Shown: positions 1-7,054 of the stretch, piece by piece
Layout: every line of letters begins with the position of its first letter
Numbering within the stretch: position 1 is the stretch's first letter
NCBI RefSeq assembly: GCF_016862455.1
Contig: NZ_BOMZ01000033.1
Location: 124,001 to 188,000, forward strand
Origin: Actinoplanes utahensis
Lineage (GTDB): Bacteria > Actinomycetota > Actinomycetes > Mycobacteriales > Micromonosporaceae
Reading direction: 5' to 3'
DNA length: 64,000 nt
Made by a program: the position numbers and the translations under genes
The notes under the pieces: model-generated
What the model saw: only the letters and a program-made list of their open reading frames with translations
Databases searched by the model: none
What the model was told of the DNA's origin: nothing

Positions 1-314
1 CCGGTCCGCAGGTCGCGATCACCCTGGCCGAGGTCCTGGCCACCTCCGACGTCCCGGGCGGCGTGGTGAACCTGCTCACCGGGCGATATGCGGAGACCGC
101 ACCGTGGCTCGCCTCGCACGACGACGTCAACGCCCTCGACCTGACCGGGGTGGAGCATCCGGAGCTGGCCGCCGAACTGGAACGGGCCGCGGCGGGCACC
201 CTGAAGCGGGTGATCAGGCCCGGGGCAGCGACCGACTTCACCGCCGATCCCGGGCTACGGCCGATGACGGCACTGCTGGAGACGAAGACGGTGTGGCATC
301 CGAAGGGCTACTGA
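1..314 (+). CDS. Aldehyde dehydrogenase family protein, C-terminal fragment (5' end outside window)
   Basis: The reading frame is open from base 3 and ends at TGA 312-314, giving the last ~103 residues. The stretch LAEVLATSDVPGGVVNLLTG followed near the end by ETKTVWHPKG matches the C-terminal part of NAD(P)-dependent aldehyde dehydrogenases. The catalytic Cys and Glu are normally upstream of this part, so activity cannot be judged here. In many actinobacteria a pair of such genes follows deoC, which would fit the nucleoside-salvage genes 10 kb downstream, but deoC is not visible in this window. The family call is firm; the substrate is unknown. Confidence 0.85.
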   Translation, partial: GPQVAITLAEVLATSDVPGGVVNLLTGRYAETAPWLASHDDVNALDLTGVEHPELAAELERAAAGTLKRVIRPGAATDFTADPGLRPMTALLETKTVWHPKGY

Positions 315-325
315 GCCCACCGGGG

Positions 326-342
326 ACGCTGTCACACAGCGT
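326..342 (+). terminator. Short hairpin after the aldehyde dehydrogenase gene
   Basis: Perfect 7-bp inverted repeat (ACGCTGT / ACAGCGT) with a 3-nt loop, 12 nt after the stop codon. There is no T-run, so it may be a weak terminator or only an RNA-stabilising stem. Confidence 0.35.
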
Positions 343-406
343 TGCCGACTAGGGTGTGTGCCCAGAGTCACCAGTCCCACCACCCCCAGATCACCCGGAG
401 GTCACC

Positions 407-1255
407 GTGACCAGCCAGTCCGACGAGCCCGAGGCGTCCGCGCCGGTGGCTGAGAAGTCCTCGCCCGAGGGGTCTTCCGGGCGGGAGCTTTGGGATCAAG
501 TCCGCATCGAGCCGGTGGAGATCGCGCTGCCGGGTGGGGTGGGTCTGACCCTCCGGGCGTACCGGAAGGCGTCCGAGCTCACGCCGACCGAGATCGAGGT
601 CGATGAGGACGACCCCTTCGAGGCCCGCAAGCGGCGTGCCGAGAAGGAGGCGGAAGAGGAAGAACTGGCGCTCCTCGCCGAGGCTTCGCCGGATGACGCG
701 GACCCCACCACCGCCGAGGAGCCGGACCCGGCCGACTTCGAGGACGAGAAGGAGGCCCAGCCGGCTGACGAGGAAGTACCCATGTTCCTCAGCCACAAGG
801 GCCGACTGATCGCGTTCAAGAGCGCCGAATCGCTCGTCTCGTTCGTTCGTTCGGGTGCTCCGCACGATCTCGCACAATTGGACAGCTGGGGCGACCTGGC
901 CGAGCGGGTACAGTCGAGCGACGTCGACCCGCAGCCGGAGGACCGCTACGAGCTCGACCTGGTGGTGGAGAACCTGCGCGGCGGCCACGACACGTGGGAT
1001 CTGCCGTTGCTCATCAACGCCGGCGAGGTGGCCCGTGATCTGGGTTACGCGCTCCGGATCAAACCGGTGATCCTGGCACTGTCGCCCGGTTCGCCCCTCG
1101 ACGACCTCGACGAGTCCCTCCGAGCTGCCGAAAAGGGCGGAATGGGCGGGTTCTTCGGTCGGCGCCGATTGAAGAAAATCGGGGCACAACAGGCGAGCCT
1201 CGGCTGGCGCTCGGTCATCGGCAAGATCTCTGCCGCCGTGGACTGGCGTGACTGA
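407..1255 (+). CDS. Uncharacterised acidic actinobacterial protein (282 aa)
   Basis: Function not recognised. The start GTG at 407 is preceded by GGAGGT at 397-402; an upstream in-frame GTG at 356 has no ribosome site. Residues ~20-50 form a short conserved-looking segment (IEPVEIALPGGVGLTLRAYR), then ~70 highly acidic, probably disordered residues (runs of E, D, A, P). The C-terminal half (from about residue 125, MFLSHKGRLIAFKSAESLVSF) looks globular and ends in a basic GFFGRRRLKK patch. No signal peptide or membrane segment is seen. Its stop lies 64 bp before the next gene on the same strand, so the two are probably co-transcribed. Confidence 0.8.
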   Translation: MTSQSDEPEASAPVAEKSSPEGSSGRELWDQVRIEPVEIALPGGVGLTLRAYRKASELTPTEIEVDEDDPFEARKRRAEKEAEEEELALLAEASPDDADPTTAEEPDPADFEDEKEAQPADEEVPMFLSHKGRLIAFKSAESLVSFVRSGAPHDLAQLDSWGDLAERVQSSDVDPQPEDRYELDLVVENLRGGHDTWDLPLLINAGEVARDLGYALRIKPVILALSPGSPLDDLDESLRAAEKGGMGGFFGRRRLKKIGAQQASLGWRSVIGKISAAVDWRD

Positions 1256-1319
1256 CCGATTACCAGGGAACATCAGTCCTTGGCCACAGAGAAGCACTCC
1301 CGGGGAGGAGGACGACGCC

Positions 1320-4124
1320 GTGGCGCTCGTGCGCGTGTACTGCGGTCTGGCGTCGGCTGATGATTCGGTGCGTTCGGCCTCGGCCGCTCCGCTGACCATC
1401 GCCGTGGTGGACGACGCAGGCCGGCTGCTCGGCGTCCATGAGATCAGCGACGACCCGGCCGGGTACGCCCAACTGGGAACGCTGCTCGTGGAACGGACGA
1501 CGGGCTTCAGCGACGCGGCGGTCGCCGCCGACAGCGACGACCACGTCGTCACCTCACTGCTCACCGCGGCCGGCCGGCCGCTCGTGGTCGTCGACGACGA
1601 TGCCGTCGACGACTACGCGGAGCGCTTCTCCGACGACGACTCCCCCGAGGAGATCTCCGCGCCGACGGCCGCACGCAGGGCCGTCGGCCTGGCCCGGGCC
1701 CTGCAGGCCGGCGCGATCGCCGCGGTGACCTCGCAGGCGCCCCGGGAACTGGTCAGCTACAAGCCGGTCCTCGCGGCGCACGTCGCCATGCTGAACGGGC
1801 GGAACGCCGCCGCCATCGCGCTGCGGGAGGTGCTGCGCGAGCTGTACCCGGCGGCCCTCCGGGCCTACCCGGACCCCGCCGACCCGGTGGCCCTCCTGGT
1901 CCTCAACGCGCTTCCCGAGCCCGGCCGGCTGACCGGCCGGGACGACGACCCCGCAGAGGTCGCCCGGGAGATCTCCGCCGACCTGGCCGCTCGTTCCGAG
2001 ACCGTGAGCGAGACCGAGCTGTTCACGGCCATCACCGCCCTGCAGGTGGCGATCAGCGAGTCGCCGCGCCGCGGCGGCGTCAACAAGTCCCTCGCCCCCG
2101 CCGCCGCCGACGCGGTCCGCCAGGCCATCGCGGCGGTCCGCGCCAGCGACTTCGCCTGCCACGTCCTGGTCGGCACCCTGACCGCCCGCGCCACCCCGCC
2201 CACCACCGGGCCGAACGTCGGCCGTCGCGGCGCCCGCCGCGGCTCCGAACCGGTACTGGAGCCCGTGCCCAGCGCCGACAACGGCTCCCGGTTCGGCCGC
2301 CGTGGCCGCCCCGAGCCGATCTCCACCGGCACCGGCCCCGTCACCCCGCAGCCGATGACCCCGCCGCCGGTCGCACCGGACCCGCTCACCGCGCCCCCGG
2401 TCGCCCCCGCCGCAGCGAACGGCCTGCCCGGCCGCTCCACCGCCGGCCCGCTGAACCGGCCCGTCTCGGTGCCGCCGCCCCCGCCGGGCATGACACCCAT
2501 CACCCCCGGCACCCGCCCGATTCCGGCGACGCGCAACCCGATCGCGCCGACCTCGGTGCCGCCGCGCAACCCGGCCGACCCGATCTCGGTGCCGCCGCGC
2601 AACCCGGCCATCCCGACCTCGGCGCCCCGCAACCCCGCCACCCCGACCTCGGCGCCCCGCAATCCGGCCACACCCTCTTCGGTGCCGCCGGGCGGCGCGA
2701 GCACCCCGGCCGAGGCCGGCGAGCCGTTCCGCGCCACGCTCAGCCACGCCGAGCTCAGCCGGGCCCGCTCCGAAAGGCAGCGCTCGGTCACCCCGTCGTC
2801 GCCGGCCCGCCCCGCTGCGGCGGCGGCCAACGGCGCCACCGACTTCAGCCTGCCGATGCCGACCCAGCGGCCCGCTCAGGAGACGCCGGAACCGGGTTCC
2901 CGCGCCAACTGGCCACTGCTGAAAACGGAGAACGACGAGGCCACCCGCCCCGACCTGCCCAACCCGGACGACCTGCCCTCCCGGACCGACCTGTCCTCCG
3001 CCTCGCGGACCGACCTGACCTCCGCCTCCCGGAGCGAGCTGCCCTCCTCGTCGCGGAGCGAGCTGCCCTCCTCGTCGTCCCGCAGCGACCTTTCCGGCCT
3101 CTCCTCCAAGCCGGACCTGCCGGGCCGGACCGGTCCTTCGTCGCGGTCCGACCTCGGTGCCATCACCTCCCGGCGCGACGTGTCGTCGCGGGGCGAGAAG
3201 ACGTCCCGGATCGATCTTCCGTCGCGGGGTGAGAAGACCTCCCGGACCGATCTGCCGTCCCGCGGCAGTGACCTCCCGTCCCGTAACGGCGACCTGCCAT
3301 CCCGGAGTGGCAGCCTCCCGTCCCGGGGTGGCGACCTCCCCTCCCGCGGTGGCAGCCTCCCGTCCCGCGGTGGCGACCTCCCAGCCCGCGGCGGAGACCT
3401 GCCGTCCCGGGGTGACCTGCCGTCGCGGCCTGCCGCGGCTGCCTCGGTCAGTTCGCCGCCGGCCGGTGGCCGGGTGAAACCGCCGTGGCACGACATGCCG
3501 CAGGAACCGCCGGCGCTGGACCTCCCCAAGGAACCCGCGCTCCGTCTGGTCGACCAGGCACGTAACAGCAGCGGCCGGGTCCGCCTGCCCGGACTCGACC
3601 AGCTCGGTGGTACCCCGTCGGCCCGGCGCCCCGAGGAGAACCAGCCTCCCAAGATCACCGCATTGGACCGCAGCACCACCCCGCCGGTCCCCGCCGACAG
3701 CAACGACGGCGACCTGCTGATCTTCGCGGCGGCCCGATCCGCGTGGTTCACCGGCCACAACGACTCCACCGACGTCAGCTGGTCCAACCCGAACGACAGC
3801 GGATGGCGCGCCGCCCAGAAAGCCGCCACCCCCGCCGTCGCCGCGGAGACGTCAGCCGGCCTGCCGAAGCGGGTACCTCAGGCCAACCTGGTTCCCGGTT
3901 CCCCGCTGCGCGAGGAGCGCCCGGTCCGCATCGTCCGTGACGCCGCCTCGATAGCCGCCCACACCACCGGCTACTTCCGCGGCTGGCGCCGCGGCCAGGA
4001 GATCGGTGGCTTCGCGATGGGCGGCCGCCCCGGCCGCGAGGCCGCCGGCGGCTGGGACTTCAGCCGCGACGGCCAGCCCGCCGACGAGTACCGCAACAAC
4101 AACGCGGGCTACAGCGGCCGCTGA
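1320..4124 (+). CDS. Large low-complexity protein: IS110-like (apparently inactive) N-terminal domain fused to a CvnA-type C-terminal tail (934 aa)
   Basis: GTG at 1320 is chosen because GGAGGAG lies 9 nt upstream (1304-1310); the frame also runs back to 1248, overlapping the previous gene. Residues 1-~285 follow the layout of IS110-family transposases: an RNase H-like start (LTIAVVDDAGRLLGVHEI), a G-x-PLVVVDDDAV strand, a TAARRAVGLARALQAGAI helix where active enzymes carry T-D-R-x-D-A, and a long helical segment. The expected acidic catalytic positions appear to be A, D, A and R or similar, so catalysis is unlikely. Residues ~290-800 are Pro/Ser/Arg-rich with short repeats. The last ~130 residues share SAWFT, GLPKR-x-P and Y-x-RG-x-x-RG motifs with the sensor kinase at 7051-10545. 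The fold assignment is inference; the shared tail is directly visible. Confidence 0.8.
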   Translation: MALVRVYCGLASADDSVRSASAAPLTIAVVDDAGRLLGVHEISDDPAGYAQLGTLLVERTTGFSDAAVAADSDDHVVTSLLTAAGRPLVVVDDDAVDDYAERFSDDDSPEEISAPTAARRAVGLARALQAGAIAAVTSQAPRELVSYKPVLAAHVAMLNGRNAAAIALREVLRELYPAALRAYPDPADPVALLVLNALPEPGRLTGRDDDPAEVAREISADLAARSETVSETELFTAITALQVAISESPRRGGVNKSLAPAAADAVRQAIAAVRASDFACHVLVGTLTARATPPTTGPNVGRRGARRGSEPVLEPVPSADNGSRFGRRGRPEPISTGTGPVTPQPMTPPPVAPDPLTAPPVAPAAANGLPGRSTAGPLNRPVSVPPPPPGMTPITPGTRPIPATRNPIAPTSVPPRNPADPISVPPRNPAIPTSAPRNPATPTSAPRNPATPSSVPPGGASTPAEAGEPFRATLSHAELSRARSERQRSVTPSSPARPAAAAANGATDFSLPMPTQRPAQETPEPGSRANWPLLKTENDEATRPDLPNPDDLPSRTDLSSASRTDLTSASRSELPSSSRSELPSSSSRSDLSGLSSKPDLPGRTGPSSRSDLGAITSRRDVSSRGEKTSRIDLPSRGEKTSRTDLPSRGSDLPSRNGDLPSRSGSLPSRGGDLPSRGGSLPSRGGDLPARGGDLPSRGDLPSRPAAAASVSSPPAGGRVKPPWHDMPQEPPALDLPKEPALRLVDQARNSSGRVRLPGLDQLGGTPSARRPEENQPPKITALDRSTTPPVPADSNDGDLLIFAAARSAWFTGHNDSTDVSWSNPNDSGWRAAQKAATPAVAAETSAGLPKRVPQANLVPGSPLREERPVRIVRDAASIAAHTTGYFRGWRRGQEIGGFAMGGRPGREAAGGWDFSRDGQPADEYRNNNAGYSGR
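3270..3431 (+). repeat. In-frame tandem 21-bp repeats encoding D/S-LPSR-x-G heptads
   Basis: About seven tandem 7-residue units (DLPSRNG, DLPSRSG, SLPSRGG, DLPSRGG and so on) lie at residues ~651-704 of the 934-aa protein. Looser S-R-x-D-L units extend back to about 2950. The units keep the frame and alternate basic and acidic residues, suggesting an extended, disordered linker. Confidence 0.85.
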
Positions 4125-4137
4125 CCGGCACGACAAC

Positions 4138-4172
4138 CGAAGGGCCACGACCATCCCGGTCGTGGCCCTTCG
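4138..4172 (+). terminator. Strong hairpin terminator of the 934-aa protein gene
   Basis: Perfect 15-bp inverted repeat (4138-4152 and 4158-4172) with a 5-nt loop, beginning 13 nt after the stop codon. A T-rich CGTCGTTCC follows. Confidence 0.85.
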
Positions 4173-4224
4173 TCGTTCCCACGGCACCTTGACGGCTTGG
4201 CAGCACCAAGGGCCGAAGGCGGGG

Positions 4225-4297
4225 GCAAGCGGCGCGGAGGCAGCGGCGCGGAGACAAGCGGCGCGGAGACAAGCGGCGCGGAGGCAAGCGGCACAGC
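4225..4297. repeat. 15-bp tandem repeat in non-coding DNA
   Basis: Four full units close to GCAAGCGGCGCGGAG (one shortened to 14 bp) and a decayed fifth copy. The two central copies are identical. They lie outside any convincing gene, just after the terminator of the preceding gene. Confidence 0.8.
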
Positions 4298-4555
4298 CTG
4301 GCAGCCAGCGCACGTCTGCAAGGGCGTAGGCCGGCCGAGACACAACTGGATGGATCGAAGTGCGACTCGGGACTCGGCGAGGAGCAAGGAATCCTGAGAC
4401 GCCTGACGGAGGGTCTCGAGACCGCCGGAATCGGGCGGCGCTGTCGAGGCGAGTGTTCCGGCACTCCACGGTGCCGAAAATCGTTCTGGGACCTTGGCAG
4501 CAGGGCCCGTAGAGCGGCCGCGGCAAAGGGAGGTTTCGATAGCTTCGACAGTTTG

Positions 4556-4723
4556 ATGCTCACCCGGTTCTCGCGTGGCGAAGCACTCGGCCTGCTGCTC
4601 GAGTTCATCGCCGCCGCCGCTGATGCCGTCGTGCTACCCCCGGTTGTCCTCCCTTGCTGGGGCGAGAAGGCCAGCGCCCTCGTACGGGAAGACCAGCGCC
4701 CTCACTTGCCCGAGAAGCTATGA
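4556..4723 (+). CDS. Possible small ORF or pseudogene remnant (55 aa)
   Basis: ATG at 4556 opens a 55-codon frame ending at TGA 4721-4723. The translation is protein-like (LLLEFIAAAADAVVLPP, then an E-K-A-S-A-L-V-R-E-D run), and third positions are GC-rich in this part only. The same frame stays open upstream to about 4220 but has poorer codon bias there and no ATG, GTG or TTG start apart from a TTG directly before the ATG. No good ribosome site is close: GGGAGG at 4528-4533 is over 20 nt away. It may be a decayed gene or chance. Function not recognised. Confidence 0.25.
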   Translation: MLTRFSRGEALGLLLEFIAAAADAVVLPPVVLPCWGEKASALVREDQRPHLPEKL

Positions 4724-5105
4724 GCGGAGGCGTTTGTGGGGCAGACAGCGCAGCTGATGTTGAGCACCTCCTGCAGGAAAGCCAGAGAACCACTGCTGCG
4801 GCGATTAAGACGTCGGAGCCACGGAGGCGACTCGGACTCGACATATCGATGAGCCGGCCAGGCCCACCGGTGATGCGTTGTACGCCGGCACATGGAAGAG
4901 CGGGAGCCCTCGGTGCTGCTACGGCGTACCCGGTGTGGAGCGGTTCCGGTTTGTCCGGCTGGTTGTCACGGCTGACTCGAAGTCGGCCATCACCGCAGCA
5001 AGCCTTGATCGAAAGCGTTCTGTCAACCGCGCCCAGCGGCCGACTTTCACGCACGGCATGGGCGCCGCAAGGACACGGACGGCACGGGTGCCGCAAGGAA
5101 CACGG

Positions 5106-5136
5106 ACGGCTGTCCCAGCGCCGCTGAGACAGCCGT
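5106..5136. terminator. Imperfect long hairpin in non-coding DNA
   Basis: Nine perfect pairs (5106-5114 / 5128-5136) continue after one C-A mismatch into five more pairs, leaving a one-base loop, so the real RNA would open at the tip. No gene obviously ends here. It could be a terminator for an unrecognised transcript or a protein-binding palindrome. Confidence 0.4.
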
Positions 5137-5242
5137 GACAACCAGCCGGGGAGGGGTGACCGGGACGGGCATGCATGACCTGCACCCGCGGACGGTCGTG
5201 AGGGGCGGTCTGCCGTGGCCGCCGCGAGGCACGGGACGCTCG

Positions 5243-5263
5243 GTGGCCCGTACCGGAGCAAGG
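5243..5263. repeat. Dispersed intergenic element, copy 1
   Basis: The core GTGGCCCGTACC followed by GGAGCAAGG recurs with one or few changes at 13029-13049 and 57989-58009. A GGCACGGGACG block lies just upstream here and upstream of the third copy. All three copies are outside genes. Confidence 0.6.
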
Positions 5264-5438
5264 TGCGAGAGAACCGCCGCGGACCGGAAGCGGACAACCG
5301 CCGTCGTGGGGCTTAGGTCGGCCGGCAGGGGGTAGGGCGGTGTGTGGGGATCATGAATGGGTGGAAGGGGATGATCCGTTGAATGGGATCGAGCGATGAC
5401 AACGGGTGATCACTCGTATACGATTGCGAACGGCCGGA

Positions 5439-5506
5439 AAGCGGTCGAAAGCCCCGCTCCGGCCAGTGGAGTGTTCCACCGGGCGGGGCGGGGCTTTCGA
5501 CCGCTT
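5439..5506 (-). terminator. Terminator of the conservon operon
   Basis: A perfect 19-bp inverted repeat (5439-5457 and 5488-5506) encloses a 30-nt loop with its own small hairpin (TGGAGTGTTCCA). It lies 41 bp beyond the stop of the last conservon gene and is the longest perfect stem I noticed in the window. Confidence 0.85.
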
Positions 5507-5547
5507 CGTCAGACGGGCGCTGTGCTGACTAGGGGGCGTTCGGCTGC

Positions 5548-6156
5548 TTAGGCGGGTGCCGTGGCGCGCGTGCGACGCATCGTCAGCACATACTCGACAA
5601 GCGAGATGAGGACGTTCTTCGTCGACTCGCGGTTACGGGCGTCGCAGCTCACCACGGGCACGTCGCTCGAGACCGCCAAGGCGTCCCGCACGTCCTGCGC
5701 GTTGTGGTACTGCATACCGTCGAAGCAGTTGATCGCCACCAGGTACGGCAGGCGCCGATGTTCGAAGAAGTCGATGGCGGCGAAGCAGTCGGCGAGCCGA
5801 CGCGTGTCCACCATGACGACTGCACCGATCGCACCCCGGACCAGTTCGTCCCACATGAACCAGAACCGTGTCTGGCCAGGTGTGCCGAACAGGTAAAGGA
5901 TCAGGTCACGGTCGATGCTGATCCGGCCGAAGTCCATGGCCACGGTCGTGGTCATCTTGCCCGGCACCTGCCGGTTGTCGTCGACACCCACACCGGCCGA
6001 GGTCATGATCGCCTCAGTGGTGAGCGGGGTGATCTCAGAGACCGACCCCACCAGCGTCGTCTTACCGACGCCGAAGCCACCGGCGATGACAATCTTCGCC
6101 GATGTCACGCGTCCCGCAGCGGGACGGTGCGACATGTCAGAGCCTGCGAAGTCCAC
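5548..6156 (-). CDS. cvnD: Conservon GTP-binding protein (CvnD-type, MglA-like small GTPase)
   Basis: This 202-aa protein carries a Walker A/G1 loop GGFGVGKTT (residues ~26-34), a TTVAMDFGRI segment in the switch I region, and FGTPGQ in place of the usual G3 D-x-x-G. These are standard for the conserved ATP/GTP-binding proteins of actinobacterial conservons. In characterised conservons such as S. coelicolor cvn9, this subunit associates with the membrane sensor and the roadblock protein, resembling a eukaryotic G-protein-coupled module. It overlaps the DUF742 gene by 20 bp, indicating coupled translation, and is the last gene before a strong terminator. Confidence 0.93.
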   Translation of the reverse strand: MDFAGSDMSHRPAAGRVTSAKIVIAGGFGVGKTTLVGSVSEITPLTTEAIMTSAGVGVDDNRQVPGKMTTTVAMDFGRISIDRDLILYLFGTPGQTRFWFMWDELVRGAIGAVVMVDTRRLADCFAAIDFFEHRRLPYLVAINCFDGMQYHNAQDVRDALAVSSDVPVVSCDARNRESTKNVLISLVEYVLTMRRTRATAPA

Positions 6157-6517
6157 TCAGCACCCTTTCCAGCAGTTCCGTGCCTACCGCATCGGTCTCG
6201 TCCTCGAGCGAGGTGGGCTCGTACACCGCGACCAGGCCGTCAGTGGCCATGTCCGCGACGATCACCCGTGCCACACCGAGCGGCAGTTGCATGCGTGCGG
6301 CGATCTCGGCGAGCGACTGAACCCGGCCGCCGTCGCACATCGCCGCGATGTACTGATGCTCGCTTCCACCCTGCCCGCCGCGGCTGATCCCAGAACGGCC
6401 ACGCACGGTTGTCTCGACCAGCGCTTCCAGCGCTATCTCAAGCTTCGGCCGGGTCCGACCACGGGTCATGGCGTACGGCCTGACCAGCGCGCCAGTCGGC
6501 TCATCGCGTTCAGGCAT
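6137..6517 (-). CDS. cvnC: DUF742 family protein (CvnC-type)
   Basis: The product is 126 aa. ATG at 6517 is preferred because GAGGG lies 4 nt upstream and the protein then starts MPERDEPTGALVRPYAMTRG, with the LVRPYAxTRGRT signature typical of DUF742. In-frame GTG (6523) and TTG (6529) starts are also possible. The C-terminal half is a winged-helix-like segment (SLAEIAARMQLPLGVARVIV), consistent with the predicted helix-turn-helix of the family. It sits between the roadblock and GTPase genes, the canonical third conservon position. Confidence 0.92.
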   Translation of the reverse strand: MPERDEPTGALVRPYAMTRGRTRPKLEIALEALVETTVRGRSGISRGGQGGSEHQYIAAMCDGGRVQSLAEIAARMQLPLGVARVIVADMATDGLVAVYEPTSLEDETDAVGTELLERVLSGLRRL

Positions 6518-6649
6518 CGTCACCCTCAACCCCTTCCTCGGCCCCTCGAAGTGTATTGGTTATCAAAGCTTTGACCAGTAGCCGGCTGAGCTTATCCGTG
6601 GTGTGAAACCACGGGTCGACCCGTGAATCGTGCCGGCCCACAACCGGTG

Positions 6650-7054
6650 TCAGCCCAGCACCCCGGCCGCGGAGCGCGGCGCGGGGGTGAGGGCCTCTCC
6701 GACCCGGTCGACCAGGAGAGCCATCTCGTATCCGACCTGCCCGACGTCGCAGCTGCGCGCCGCGAGCACCGCGAAGGACGAGCCATCGGAGATGGACATC
6801 AGGAACAGGAAACCATTGTCCATCTCGACGACTGTCTGGAGGACGGCGCCACCCTCAAAGCATCGAGCGGCACCCTGGGTCAGGCTTACCAGCCCGGACG
6901 CGATGGCCGCCAACTGGTCGGCCCGGTCCCGGGGGAGGTCCCGCGAGGCCGCCAGGAGCAGACCATCGGCGGAGACCGCGATCGCGTGCGCGACCCCGGG
7001 AACGCGGTCGGCGAAGTTGGCCAGAAGCCAACCGAGATCCTGCGTAGATGTCAT
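6650..7054 (-). CDS. cvnB: Roadblock/LC7 domain protein (CvnB-type)
   Basis: This 134-aa single-domain protein has a roadblock/LC7 fold ([20 protein letters not shown], then [14 protein letters not shown]). In conservons the roadblock protein is thought to act as a partner or regulator of the CvnD GTPase, as MglB-type roadblock proteins do for MglA. Its ATG at 7054 overlaps the kinase stop codon in an ATGA, so the two are translationally coupled. A 132-bp gap separates it from cvnC, larger than usual within a conservon; no hairpin was seen in it. Confidence 0.93.
   Translation of the reverse strand: MTSTQDLGWLLANFADRVPGVAHAIAVSADGLLLAASRDLPRDRADQLAAIASGLVSLTQGAARCFEGGAVLQTVVEMDNGFLFLMSISDGSSFAVLAARSCDVGQVGYEMALLVDRVGEALTPAPRSAAGVLG

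Larger units (their letters stand above)
4724..5438. other. Stretch without a recognisable gene
   Basis: Several overlapping frames exist on both strands, but none has a ribosome site, a consistent third-position GC bias or a recognisable domain. Visible structures are near-duplicate segments around 5068-5108 (GCAAGGACACGGACGGC type), a hairpin at 5106-5136, and one copy of a dispersed intergenic element at 5243-5263. It probably holds regulatory or decayed DNA. Confidence 0.6.

Noticed and set aside
1554..3758. 734-aa minus-strand open frame antisense to the IS110-like protein gene
   Set aside because: Arg/Gly/Val-rich shadow frame typical of the antisense of a GC-biased gene; no domain, no ribosome site.
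1320..4124. Active insertion sequence or transposase
   Set aside because: No terminal repeats or target duplications, long host-like fusion, and the likely catalytic acids are missing.
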